64,000 nt of DNA from Daphnia carinata (Eukaryota > Arthropoda > Branchiopoda > Diplostraca > Daphniidae): positions 9,028,778 through 9,092,777 of the forward strand of contig NC_081336.1 of assembly GCF_022539665.2 (NCBI RefSeq), written 5' to 3'. The notes below the pieces were generated by a model. It ran no database searches and was not told where the DNA came from. It saw nothing but the letters and a program-made list of their open reading frames with translations. The first letter of the stretch is position 1, and every line of letters begins with the position of its first letter. Below are positions 33,894 to 46,115 of the stretch, piece after piece. The translations under genes were made by a program, and so were the position numbers.

Positions 33894-34800
33894 AAGGTCT
33901 GCGTCCTTGATTTTTAACGGTAGCCGATTTTCCGTTTCAGCACCCGTTTCCCTTTTTCCGAATGTGTTATTCAATTTGAATGTCCAGTTTTTCCAATCGT
34001 CATTTCCCACCCGTTCGCAGAGAACTTGACGTAGTTCTTTAGCTCCATCGGACAGGCTTTCAACTTCGTTTACAAAGTCTTGATGGAATTTTTTCGTTTT
34101 CAAATCAATGACGCTTTCCTTGATTAAAGCAACGTGATAGCTGCTAAAGATTCCGGTTCTTACATCAGTTGTTTTTTTTTTCTTGCACGCAGACTTGCAA
34201 CTGTTTGGCAAGACGATCTAAGTCTGACGACCAATCGTTTGCCACTTTTCTTCGAAATTCTTCAGTGAACTTCAGTTTATAACGAACTGTCTCTTGTTTC
34301 GGACCGAACTTTAAAATGTTTTCAGGTTTGTCATTAATCGACTCCAACTCGATCCCATTCTTCTTGACATCCTCCAAATCACAATCGATGTTAGTGCAAA
34401 TGATGCAGTCGTGAATGTCTTCGGCTCTCCTTCTTATCATGCAAAACGAACAGAAATATTTTGGTAAGCTGAAATCGCCATCGTCTTGGAGGAGGTGAAT
34501 CGCCTTAAGCTTCTCATTCTCGTTTTGCTTGTGTTTGGCCTGCAGGTAGCGATAGCGCCAATGTTTACCTTCAGGTGTTTCGTCTGGGATTTGATATCGA
34601 AAAATCAAGTCGTCAAATTTACCACCCAGGTCTTCCCTTTCTACGGCCAATTCAAATTTGTCAACGGCCCCAAGCGCTCGTATGGAAAACAGCGTCAACA
34701 ATTTCGATTCAAACTTCAAACCGTGAGTTGCATCACGTGCCTTTTTAGTTTTCCTAGGACCGGAGACAGGTGCGTCATTTTCCTTTTTCTCCGATGCCAT
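33894..34800 (-). pseudogene. truncated, frameshifted second copy of the NACHT gene (N-terminal domain only)
   Basis: From MASEKKENDAPV at 34800 the frame parallels residues 12-230 of the 1.3-7.7 kb protein, including GKFDDLIF and QAKHK, so the nuclease-like domain is intact for its first 211 residues. At ~34171-34180 a run of ten T replaces nine in the other copy and shifts the frame; similarity continues in another frame to about 33894 and then stops abruptly, so the NACHT and repeat parts are missing. The linker after MASEKK is shorter than in the full copy. It could be a pseudogene, a homopolymer sequencing error within a truncated gene, or an expressed stand-alone nuclease-like domain. 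Confidence 0.85.
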
Positions 34801-36960
34801 TTAGCAAAGCATTGGACCGTTTTTCTATTCAAGGTGATGAACTTGGAAAACCTAAATGGAATGCAAAATGATTTCATTGCCACGATCTGAAGAATTTGTT
34901 TGAAATAAAATGTTATCAGTTTCGTCAAGGCAGATAACGCCAATAGGGATAACGATTATCGATGGAGACCGGTTAGATTTTAATTTTTCTTTTTTAAAGC
35001 GACCCACCACTAAAATATTGTTGCAATGAATAGCAAAGAGAATAGTAACCTACTGAAATAGAAAACGTGGATCGCCAGTTTATTACGTGATTCTTGTGCC
35101 CCCACCCCCTCTGTGTGACTTGATTTGCATTTGATCGAGAACGATTAGGGATCATTAAATAAGACTAGCTTCCTTACCTTGTTAAAGATGCACCGATGAC
35201 GGCGATCGATCGACAAACGGGTCAAGTCACGAAGAGATGCGCTGGTCACAATACAGAGGTTCAACCAAACTGGCGAGCTGCAGTTTTTTAACCACTGTTA
35301 AGCAACAGACGATACAGAAATGCCTGGAAACTTAATCATTACCCAGTACAATATCGCGCATGTAGATAAAGGTAACTATCTTTGCAGCAAATTCGAAATG
35401 TCAATCACGTAGCGGCGTAACTTGATTTCAATAACACGCTGATTATATATAGCGTAGGTGTGGGACTTGTGTATGTCCTCTGGCTTTTTCGGTATCCACG
35501 TTCAACATACATAGATTTTCCTGAAAAGTCTTAAGTATGTTCTTTCGGTTAACTCTTCATCTTAGCCAGCACACCGCAGCGAAAGAATGACATTTATAAG
35601 ATTAATACCTCGCTGGATTAAGAATGCATGGGTTCCGAGACCTATAGGTAATTGAAGAAACCGACAAGATGCGCCATAGGTCCTCTGTTATTTTAAGGGC
35701 CATTCGAATTCCGAAAGGACCAGTTCAAAGAGGCGCTGCACAAGCAAAGTGGTCAACTAGCTGAGACGCCTTTGCATTGGCGAAATTGGTGAACACCGCA
35801 ACTGGTTGGCTTAGTTCTTTTGATTCAACTTTTTCTGTTCAAATGTACCAAAAATACTAAACCAGAGGTACTTCTTCCAAGATCATTGTGACCAAATCAA
35901 CCTGAATACCAATTACATTAGTTGAGAAACAATGTGAAGAGATTTAAAATATGACTGAATCTGATTCTGATACGATGGATTTGTGCAAGCTGCTTGGTGA
36001 AATATCATCTGATAGGTACTAGGCTGTCTTATCTGTAAGCAGGACCACTTTGAAATTACCATTCAAACTTACTTTAAAGCAAAATTTAAAGCTTTAAGTT
36101 GATGATGAATGTAACACAGCCAATTGAGAATACACATGTCATCCACTATCTTTTGAAACATCCTTTGGTTGACTCTGTGCTTTCCAATAATGGCATCACT
36201 TTTCTGTCTCAGGTGTCAAAGGCTGTCAACACACCAGGGAGCCTATAAGCAGACAGAATGTAAACAAAGAAGAATATTGCTACTCCCATTTAAAAGGGCT
36301 ATGAAAGAGTATGTTTCGGACAACATGACAAAACATGAGTTAAGTTCATTTACTGCAAATAGGAAAATGGTGTAACTGAAAATTCAAGAATAGTAAACTC
36401 ATTTTACCATTTAGTTAAAAGCCTGAAAATTGTATGTCTGAAATTTGAAATGCTAATTAAACAGAGTGGTTCAATTAGGCAAAGAATCATTGTTTGTTTT
36501 AACTTTACACAGCCCTTTAGTGTCTAATGCTTACAGCTTTCGAAGCCAAAAAAGTAAACACAAAAAGTTATTGATAAACAAATATTAATAATAACAATAA
36601 GCTGCAATAAGTAATAAATAAACAAATGACGGTTAGGCGCGTAATGGAAGACCTCGACACTAGTGCCACTGCAGTCTGGCATCAGGACTCAGGACGTGCA
36701 AGTTGACTACTCAGGCGGCTCGAGTAGTTGGTGTAGACCACGTTTTTAGATTACATCAGGCGTATGTTTGATGTCAAAGGGGCCATTAATAGCTTAGCAT
36801 TTACCTTTAGCCTCCTGGGAAAGTAAGGAAGAATTTGTCTGTTGGTCGTAATAATTATGAGGCTTGCTGTCTACGAAGCTGACGTCATTACAGCAGGAAT
36901 GGAAGCCCCAGGTAATTGTTTGATTGGCGCCAAAACAAGTGGTAATAAGAAGCATCGATT
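34801..36960. repeat. upstream and distal flank of NACHT unit (copy C)
   Basis: 34801-36240 aligns with 7718-8880 and 36268-36960 with 8921-9640 and 1-600. No gene is supported. Copy C is slightly longer than copy B near 35340-35560 (an inserted stretch). From 37000 to 38980 I find no supported gene; a 112-codon plus frame at 37584-37922 and a 72-codon frame at 38340-38558 have no recognisable domain. Confidence 0.6.
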
Positions 36961-38984
36961 TGACTTTCTGTTTTCTTAGGAAATACCCCCATAATTTTCG
37001 TTGCTTCTTACTTCAAAGGTAATCTTGTGTGTGGGAATTGTGAGTGACATTGCTGATACACCTCGAGACGAACGCTAACAATAACAGACTCGTTTGGAAA
37101 ACCCATACGTTAGCCCAGCATCGAAGCGTCGAATTTAATCGTCATTGGACACGACGTCTACGGACCAGACTTCAGGGTACAATATGACTCTGCTTATCAT
37201 TAGAAATTTGTTGTTACCATTGTAACCTAAATGTTTCTAGGTCTGTCACCATTTCAATTTTGATGACCTTGTCATTAAATGGTCTTAAATCTGATTATAA
37301 TTCAATGTGGCTATAAAAAAACTAGGATGAATTTCTCTTAGTATCCTCCATCCTCATCATTGAAGATAACTATCTGCAGTCAAGTATTACGAGCTCATTC
37401 AGGTTAACGTTAACGCGACTCAATCAATTACACTTTCAGAAAAGAATCATCTCAACAGGAATCGTTTGGAATCCAACGTAAAAAACCAGAGTTTTGTGCT
37501 TGATAGTTTCTAAGAAGCACTGGGAAGCTTGGAAACGGAACACGTCAAAGGAGGAATGATCAACTCAACAGTACCCAATACACGTGTTCTTTATGTGGGT
37601 AGCAGATCTTCTTCAGGGAGTCCTAGAGGAGCTACAATCTACCGATGCAACATACATTCCACGTTTCAAACTGAGTACGTTACAATCAGCTAACAATAGC
37701 GACAGCTGTTCGATTGACATCGAATTTCTGTCGCTAGATGTCAGCGGCGTTGTCTTTTCCGCTGCTTCAAAAAAATCACATTTTCCGTCCTTTTGGCGGG
37801 ATTCTTCAGCCGTTTTATGCTCAAAGCTTTTCGTCAACGATGACCAGATTGATTCCATGAGACAGATCACAAAGAGAAATCAACCGTCGATTCAACGAAA
37901 GCGCGGCAACCATGGCTATTGAAACTATACAGTCCCTCTTGTTTCTCTCTTGGGGTAAATTCCGAGATGGTGGTATGAAATACCTGCGCGACTAAAGGTG
38001 AGGTATAAAAAAAGACACTTTCTCCCCATGTTATTTCCAACTAATTTTCTTCGATTAACACCAGGTTGCCTGGTTTAGTGTTGGCGAGAATTGGAGTATA
38101 CTTAATTGACTTATACGTCATATATAGTGCGATAACCTTCACCGCAATGTCCGCCCATTCGTGTAATGAAAGCTGATCTGTCCAAGCCGATGAAAGTACG
38201 TGATTTACTCGTTCAGCGACGAATATGTACAATAACCTTGAGAAACAGAAATTTATTGACTGATTTAATTTATTTCACAATTTCTAGATAGAAGGGTGCA
38301 ATTTACTCAACCGCCGATCTTAATAAACAAATACTGTAGGTGATTTATACTACCACACGTCTCGTGTCAGGTGTCCGAACAATGGCTTGTGCAAACGCTG
38401 CATATGAGAAAACCGATTGCGTGGTGTCCTTTACATGCTCCCCATTTCAGCCGATTCGAAAGAAGGATGCAACGGTGACGCAACTTATCGGAAGGAGTCG
38501 CTGCTACTTTAATGCTGGTAATCAACTTCGTTTCGGTGAGGATAGTTTTTTAACTTAAAAATCTAATGTAAGAAAGTTTATAGAAGACCGCCATATATGG
38601 ATAGAATTAAAAAAAGAATCTTAAATTCTTGACGGGAAAAATACGAATGCGCCTCAATCGCGTAGTTATGCAGGGCTTTGAGCAAGCTAAACTGGTTTTC
38701 AGTTTTAATAATTGTTAAAAAAGCAATTAGAAATGCACTCGCATTCTTTTGTTATTTGCGAAACAAAAAAAATTTACCAGTATGTTTAAAAAGGGGAGAG
38801 ACGGGCGAGTATTGTCGTGTTCCGGCAACCACAGCACGCGTTATCATGCTTGGATAATGAGCATAATGTACGTTTTTCGTTTGATTGAACGCAAGAAAAA
38901 TATTTACCGTATTTAATTGTGTGATTTGGCATTGAAATCGCAAAGTAAATTATGTTTTTATTTTAAAAAGTATGAAAAATGTTT

Positions 38985-39056
38985 AGGTTCTACCGAGGGT
39001 TGAACTCGGATCGCAGGATTCAAAGTCCTGAATGCTAACCATTACACCATAGAACC
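38985..39056 (-). tRNA. tRNA-Gln (TTG)
   Basis: Complete 72-nt cloverleaf on the minus strand: acceptor GGTTCTA/TAGAACC, D-arm with TGGTGTAATGGTTAGCA, anticodon stem CAGGA/TCCTG around CTTTGAA (anticodon TTG), TψC arm with GTTCAAC, and discriminator T as usual for eukaryotic tRNA-Gln. A T5 run (pol III terminator) follows a few bases downstream. It decodes CAA. Confidence 0.95.
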
Positions 39057-39206
39057 GTGGTAAAAAGTTCTTTGCGGCTGGAGTGATGATGAAAGCTTCT
39101 GGTGAATGAACAAATGGGAGCGATTACATCACACATGGCTCGTATGGCGATTCAGGTGATTATTTAAAGTATACTTGACATGGGAAAAAAACTAAATAAA
39201 AATATT

Positions 39207-39278
39207 AGGTTCTACCGAGGGTTGAACTCGGATCGCAGGATTCAAAGTCCTGAATGCTAACCATTACACCATAGAACC
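39207..39278 (-). tRNA. tRNA-Gln (TTG), second copy
   Basis: Identical in sequence to the copy at 38985-39056, 150 bp away in the same orientation, also followed by T-rich terminator sequence. The flanks differ, so the duplication is old or limited to the gene, and the identity suggests both are functional or converted. Confidence 0.95.
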
Positions 39279-39312
39279 TTGGACGAAAACTCTTCTCTAG
39301 TCATGACGTCAG

Positions 39313-39770
39313 TAGATGAGGACTGAACTACTCGGTAACGTGATGGTGAATGAACACAACCATGTCGCCGATGTGTTATTGTTTGAATCACGTGACTGCA
39401 ATGGCCAATGGGAAAATTCAAGCAGTTACGAAGAAAGCCGCAGAATCATCATTGCTCAAGTCCAGCTTATAACCTACAACGGATTCCTGTCTTTACTGCC
39501 GGGTATTATTATTTCAATGTGGAACAATCACCATATGTTGCCAACGTGTCCCTATTAAGGAAAGCTAAATTTAAAGTGTACGAAAAAAATATTGTTGCAG
39601 GGGAGGAGTTGGCTGAACAGCCGAAATTGAGGCCACTTCTGAGCTGTTACGACAGAAGCTACAACAAGGAAACTGACGCTAGAGTTTCTAACGAGTTTTC
39701 CACGGCCGCTTACCGTTCTGGTCACAGCACGCTACAGATGTTGTCAAGAAAAGGAGCGAAAAGTATTTGA
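39313..39770 (+). pseudogene. animal heme peroxidase relic
   Basis: Two frames together resemble the C-terminal part of an animal heme peroxidase. The first reads VNEHNHVAD, then RDCNGQWE, then ESRRIIIAQVQLITYN; the second reads VSNEFSTAAYRSGHST, the proximal-histidine region normally AxRFGHS. The frames switch near 39495, the segment between VNE and HN that normally carries a longer helix is missing, and Phe before GHS is replaced by Ser. No acceptor/donor explains the shift, so a degraded gene fragment is most likely. It lies directly beside the tRNA-Gln pair. Confidence 0.65.
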
Positions 39771-41008
39771 ATGACAGCAATTGATTCCTTTTGAGCGTCT
39801 CGCACGTTATGAACCTTTTCCATTTATTCTCATTCATTTTATAGCATCTATTCAACCATAGTGAATCAAAATTTGATGCAGCGTCAAATACGCAGTTAGC
39901 CAAAACTTCAACCCGTTTGCCTTGTGATAAACGGCAAACAAAACGCTGTCGTATATGGTAACGCACATGAAAGTTGAATACGTCCTTCACCATTCATGTC
40001 AAAATTATAATTAGAACGCATGATTATGTGTCCCTTTCTCCTTTCATAAAAAAATGTCGTTCACCAGGTTACCAATTCATTCGTTCTAACTAAAGAAATC
40101 AAAGCACGGCTTCGACTTGTTTGCCATGAATGTGCACAGGGACGGATTATGGACTTGTTCCCTTAGTATCGGCGGCGGGCAGCCTTTACAATCTCTCTTC
40201 TATAATAAATTGACGTGACCAGGAGAAGGAAAGGAGGCCAACTTCGTTCTCTGTCCCCAACGGTATCTATCGGTAAATTGTACTCACTATCTCTGATTTA
40301 CTTCGTCATTAGTTTTGCTTCGTGACCGCAAATCATGGTCAGTTTTGCATATTCTCGTGCACGAGGGGACACGATGGACGTTAATATGTGCGGAGAATTT
40401 CGTCGTGGAACTCTGTATGATAAGAGACCCTTGGAGCTGGGAACAATAATATTACTGCCGCAAAATATTATGTGCCCGGAGTGGTGATGAATTTTTAGTA
40501 GGAAACAAGCGTTACTAAGATTGGTTTCACTTCCGGTGAGTTTCAGGTCATGTCGGCCCAACAAGTAATTCGTTACATTAGTTGTGATCTACATCTCAAA
40601 CAAGTAAAACCAGATATGAAACAAAAGTTTTGTGAGAGTTCTACACTAAACGGGTGATGCTATGGGCCGTCCATGGAGATTCCAGGTGAAGGTAATCAGA
40701 GGAAATGCTACATTGGCAATGGCACCCAATGGAATTGATTATAGACCTTGCTTTAGCTAGCCACGCCAATTAAATTGTTTCCTGTACTTGACATTAATAT
40801 TTTTAAGGATATTGGTACAGTGTTGTTCAAGGAATTAAACCATTGTTTGCAGAGAAACGGCAAATTAAATTTATGTATTTACAAATCTCAGTGCAGCAAT
40901 CGACATGCATACTGTTTTGCAATCAACTGTCAACTATGAACAACTTAAGCAGGCTTTACACATATTGCACGGCTTTTCATCATCGTTTACATACTAGAAA
41001 ATGTTGAA

Positions 41009-43336
41009 TTATTTGACTTTGATGCGAGATAATTGCATTAATATTTCCGAAGGAATAGAGAAAAGTTCGTCTTGGTGGGTGACGAGCATCTCAGTTATGC
41101 GGTTAGTTTTCGCGGCGTAGGCCATCTGTCATATCAAAGGCATTGATTTAGAGCGTCTAGTTTCGCGCTTCAAAAGTCATTTGAGATTGAGCGTATAGTC
41201 ATTGAGGATGTGAAGTAAGCTTACCCCGTCTGTTAATGATTCCATGTTGGTTTTGGTACTTGCTTTACTTATTCTGGGAGGGAAAAGGTTTGGTCCCATC
41301 ACTGTGGCCACGTTGTTGACCGTCATTCGGTTATGGGCCTGATGATCTACAACGTCCCTGAGAAATCTGAGCAATAATCGAAGTGTCAGGTAATTGACGT
41401 CGGGAAGCTGGATAATTAATAGATTAAGTGCCCAAAGCTGATCGTCGAACATGGTCATGTCTGTACAAGAACATAAGAATAGGTATTGTAAAGTAAATTA
41501 ATTCATATTTCATTGTTTTACATACCTCCAACTTGAGCAAACAAGTCTAAACAGTCCTGTGTGAACAACGATTCAGGTAACTGTCTCAAAAATGATTTCA
41601 AGAGGCAGGCAACCTCATGAGGGCCAGAGCTGTCCAGCACACTTTTCACGGTTTGTATCCCTATAGCATCAACATGATTCTTCCATTGGTTTTCTATCAG
41701 CTTTTGCATAGCTAGCATCTTTTGTTTATTGCCAGGTACTCGTAGCAGTCCTTCTTCATCCAGTCGTCTATTTCTCAGCTGCTCTATTAACTATTGGTAG
41801 GCCACAAGTGATTTGGTTCAAGGAAACTGTCAAATGTGTGTGAATTTTTAAAAATTATTCACCATTGTAAAGATAATTGGTATTCTTGCTTGATCCTTTT
41901 CCACTAGTTTTTTCAAAGGTACTCCAAAAACATTTCTCTCGCGACTTGCCTGTGCGAAACTACGAAGTCTGACCCTGCTTCGTTTCCTTATGGCCAGCCC
42001 ATACTTATCCATTAAGGCGGTCAGTTCCAGGAGAGACAGTTGACGTAATTTTCTCTTCTGCGCATGGGTGAGTCCGTCCTCGAGAGAAATTCTCGGCTAA
42101 AAAAATGACAATAGAACATTAAAACTTCTATTAATAGGTGATCTCATCACATGAATCAACCTGTTGCGTAACAGGAAGTAACTCTGAAACATCCTCGAAT
42201 TGATCGCTGTTTCTCCTTTGACTGTAGAGCGAAGCCGACGAGAGTGTCCCAACTAGTTTGAACTTGACAATCTCAATCCCCTGCTTATCGACCGCGGCCA
42301 CATGACCTTCTGTTGCTGGGCTGAAAAATCCCGGCCGAGACGGTTTAAATGACTGTTTTATGCCATCGATTTGATTAAAACTACGTCTTCTTCTCGCCTC
42401 TGGTCTGTACGTAGTCGGAAGGAACGAATCCAGGTGAAAGATCTGCTTTACACAAAGAAAACAATGAAGCCCCAGTTTTAAAAAAGGTATTCTAAGAAAA
42501 AGAAAAAAATGTTTAAATAGAATGTTTAATAACGCAGTACTTTGTTGCTTGAAATAGTTGCCGCATCATCGTCATTCAAGCAGCTGTTTTGAAATCGATT
42601 GGATAAATGCTCGCCATCGTCTTGGCTACCGGAGCGCGACCAAGTTTTTGGCGAGACTGCCGGACTGATTGTTAGCCCTTCTCCTAGCAAATTCTCGGTT
42701 GATGTTTTCAACGAGTCCGTGTCCAACGAGTCAGGGGTGGCTGATCGCGAGCGGCCACTCGATCCGCCGCTATGGCTAGCCTGGTCATGTTTTTCGTGCA
42801 CACACACACACACAAAATAACGATCACCACCAAATGCCCGTTAGTTGGTCTCAATCCGAAATATTTATCTTTTACGTCTTCTCTTTAGAACTGACCTCTG
42901 GATCACGAAAAATGTCGCGACAGTCGGGCCTTTGTTGGCCAGCTCCAGTTCGAGTTTTACGGCTCTTTACTGTGAGGCGAAGAGTCTCCACTCGTCGCCG
43001 GATCGTTTGGTATTGATTACTCGTCAGATTATCTTCTATTACGGCATTTGCTAGACTCGTTTCCGTCACTAATTGATTGTTTTCCATCAGGTTGTCGACA
43101 ATGTCACCCAGTCCGACGTCGATTAGCCAAGTAGCGGCTTCTTCCGCCTCTGCCGAATCAAAACATGAGGTAATAACGCAGAATGAAATAACGGAAAATG
43201 TTTTCAAGTTTTTGACGTTTGAACCTTCTGGTGTAGGTGATAATAACTCGTCTTCGGATGATGTGGTTTCAACCATTGACCCGTCGTGGTTTTCCCAGCC
43301 ATCGTGCAGATGGGCTTCCCCTTCGACCGTCGCCAT
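41009..43336 (-). CDS. ARHGAP18: Rho GTPase-activating protein, ARHGAP18/28/conundrum type, 7 exons
   Basis: Exons (minus) 42896-43336, 42541-42780, 42161-42445, 41863-42096, 41526-41790, 41225-41460 and 41009-41125 sum to 1818 nt (605 residues), all in phase. The N-terminal part has an acidic start and the IDVGLGDIVDNLMENN and LTSNQYQTIRRRVETL segments typical of this subfamily, followed by a Ser-rich linker. The segment LRQLSLLELTALMDKYG precedes the RhoGAP domain, which starts near NVFGVPL. It contains the arginine finger in EEGLLRVPG, the FLRQLPESLF helix and NNVATVMGPNLFPP. The last exon (AAKTNRITEMLVTHQDELF) matches the family C-terminus. It stimulates GTP hydrolysis on Rho and so affects actin. 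Within exon 1, a 75-nt stretch ending 'ttcggcag' could be an extra in-frame intron. From 39780 to 41000 no gene is supported. Confidence 0.92.
42799..42813. repeat. (AC)n run beside RhoGAP exon 2
   Basis: A short CA repeat lies immediately upstream (minus strand) of the acceptor of exon 2. The resulting GT-rich tract forms part of the intron end. Confidence 0.7.
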
Positions 43337-43399
43337 GGAACAAGTCCAAATAGAGACGTTCCTTCTTTCAACCGTGAGGCCCCCCTCACAAAGGTGAAA

Positions 43400-46100
43400 A
43401 GGAGAAAGAAAATCAAAAACTTTCCCTTCTCGTCTGCAGAAAAAGAGGTAAGAATATAATCTTTTCTCGTTTTAGTAATGATACATAATAAGGATGAAGT
43501 TGCTTCTTCACTTTCTAAACTTTGCCGGAAGCAATTTCTTGTTTGAGACGAGACACGCTATTTTCGCTCCGTTTTTTTTTAAACCGTCTGCCGTCGTGCG
43601 ATGCAAAGAATAAGGAACTTTCACACTACATCGAACACCCGATGCGCATTCCGAAAAAAAAAATTCGATGGATGTGGGAGAAAAAAAACAAAAATTCGAT
43701 GAAAAGGAAAACCGATAAAAGACAAAAATTATACCCAAACTAACATTGGTATGTGTTGTGTTTCTGTGGGAACACACCTAGCCAAGCGAAAAAGGTTGAT
43801 TTTTGGTTTTTGTTTTTCCTTGAAGAAAAAAATGTGTGGATAGTTAAAAATTACAGCCGGAAAAAAAAGGGAATTGGTGAAGCTAATCACAGAGTTTTGG
43901 GAAAGTTTAAAAAAAAAGGTAGGGGGTTGTATAAAGAAAAAGTCACATCATTGCGTAGGTAATTGCTAAATTGACCTTTTTTTTATCAGATGTGCACTTT
44001 ATTAGCAATAAGAGCAATAAAGAAAGAACAAATTCCGCGCCGACAAAAGCCTCCAGAAATCATTTTCTTATCGTTTTTAAAGTGAAAACGCGTCGAACAG
44101 GATAGGATCATCAAGTAATTATTTTAGGAAAAATTCACCTTGAGGGAGATAATTAAATTTATACAGCAGACGATCGTAAAAAGCGACCTACTTCTTTGGA
44201 AAACGATTATCGTGTACTCGTTTGCCTTTTGAATTCACTTGCACTCTCTTTTTTTTCGTCTTGTTTAGCCAAAAAAATTTTCGTTTGTTTCACTTACCAC
44301 GTTTTTTCTTCGAGGCTTTTAATCAGATGCTGATAAAAAGAGCGGGTTGCGGTAAAAGTCCGCCAGGAGCTCGATCCAACTTGTAATTGAACGAACGAAA
44401 AAGTTTCATTTAGAAGGCGGGCTAACAGGTGTGAAATTCTTTTCCTTTTTATCTTTTGTTAACAACCTAAATCCTGGTTGGTTTATCAATGATTCACTGA
44501 TAAAAAAGGCAATTTTTTGTGTGTTTCTCAACTGACTTATGCGGTTTTGACTATCTCAACCAGGATGTCTCATAGCGTCCATTACGAAAAAACAAACAAA
44601 AAAGGGGCACCAATTCACTTGATCATGTTAATCGGATGTAGCGAAAATCATGCGCTGAATTAAATCTCCCTTTAAAGAATGTCTGGTCCTGAAAGGCGTT
44701 TAAAGTTTCGTTCGATTGTTCCACAAATATTTTTTGTTTTTTTTTTCCAAACGTGTTGCACAGAGACTGGCGCAGAGGGAAAACAAACAAAACGAGTGGA
44801 AAAGCACGTCCTGCTATCACCGAGGCACGAACAACACTGAAACTTGTACTGTCCCCTTCGCCCGTTGTAAAGGAGAAAAGAGCATTGGACTTTTTTTTCG
44901 AAACCGGCCAGCAGGTGGGCTGGTGCCACACGCGGGAAAGAGAGAGAGAGAGACACAGTTAAGAGAGAACGTGATGGTGTACACATCAAATGAGAAGGCG
45001 GTTTACAACAAAAAAAAAAGGACGTAGCCTTTGGGGTGGATTTTGACTTGACGCGTAGCATTTTAAAAGAGGAGGCAGGGGGGATAGAATCACGAAAAAA
45101 GAAAAAGCTACTAGTCATATTGCCTCCGTTTTGTTTTTGTTTAAAAGTTTTTGTGCGTGTACAGGTGGGCAGTGTGACGGGGCCATCTGTTGCGCGACGG
45201 CATGATTAATGAAGAATTATTCTAATGCGAGAGGGGATGAAATTGAAGGCGGTACGGGGAGAGTTGTGACGCAAAAAAAAGAGTTGAGGAAATAAAGAAA
45301 ATAACACAGTCGAGTAAAAGCAGTAAAGGCCCTCGGATTTATGCAGCGCTCACGCAAATCATTTTGACATAGAAAAAAAAAGAAATGAAAGAAGTAGGAC
45401 TTGTTCTCAATCTGGCCAGCAGAGTGTTAGCTGAGGAATAATGTCACAGATGTCGATCCATTACAATTTTTTTCGTTTTCTTTCTTTTCTCTGCTCTTGC
45501 CCATTGGCAGTCGATAATCCATTTCTTTTTTTTTTTTGTTTTTACATGCGTTCCATTCGACGTTACGATTGAGAAATTCCGTGTGTGTCGACCTGATACT
45601 TTGGCCGTGAGCGCCAAACATATTTGGCTTCTTTTTGTTTTCCAGTCGGACGGACATTAGCGAAAGCGTGGAAATGTTTTAGTCTTTCTAAGAGACGCCA
45701 CGTATAGCAAAGTTTGATATCATTTCACTAACAAAAAAGAATAAGACAGAATAAAAGTCTTGGTGACGGCCCGTAATAATGACACGAAGAAAAATCAGTG
45801 AATGCGCGTGGCACGATGCCCGTAGCCATACCTTTCGCTTGGAACATTGTAAAAGATAAAAAAAAAAGTGAAACTCTCGAGATTTTTTTATCGTTACATA
45901 AAGGATAGCAGTAAATAGAAGCAGCGATTGTTTTTTATTAACGGTCTACGACTTGCGTTTTCTTCTAGCGTCATCGTTAAATATTTGGCATGCGCGGAAT
46001 GCAAATGTTTTTATAGAGTAATATCACATGAAACATCGTATAAGAATTCCACTTGACAATTCCTAACCCAAGCAATTTTGTTTTTTAGGCGTTTCGCAAC
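43400..46100. other. intergenic region between RhoGAP and CCDC93
   Basis: Upstream of the RhoGAP start and downstream of the CCDC93 stop I find only A-rich and GA-rich stretches, a short (GA)n at 44939-44954 and many short chance frames on both strands. None has splice context, conserved domain or promoter. Untranslated RhoGAP exons could lie here. Confidence 0.6.
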
Positions 46101-46115
46101 GTTGGCTCGCGGTTG

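Noticed and set aside
37584-37922. 112-codon plus-strand ORF
   Set aside because: No recognisable domain, overlapped by an 85-codon antisense frame, and no promoter or splice support.
40298-40564. 88-codon minus ORF as the C-terminus of the RhoGAP gene
   Set aside because: The exon at 41009-41125 gives a far better match to the family C-terminus and ends in a stop.
44623-45118. Overlapping Ser/Phe-rich ORFs upstream of RhoGAP
   Set aside because: They arise from A-rich and GA-rich simple sequence; no conservation or domain is visible.
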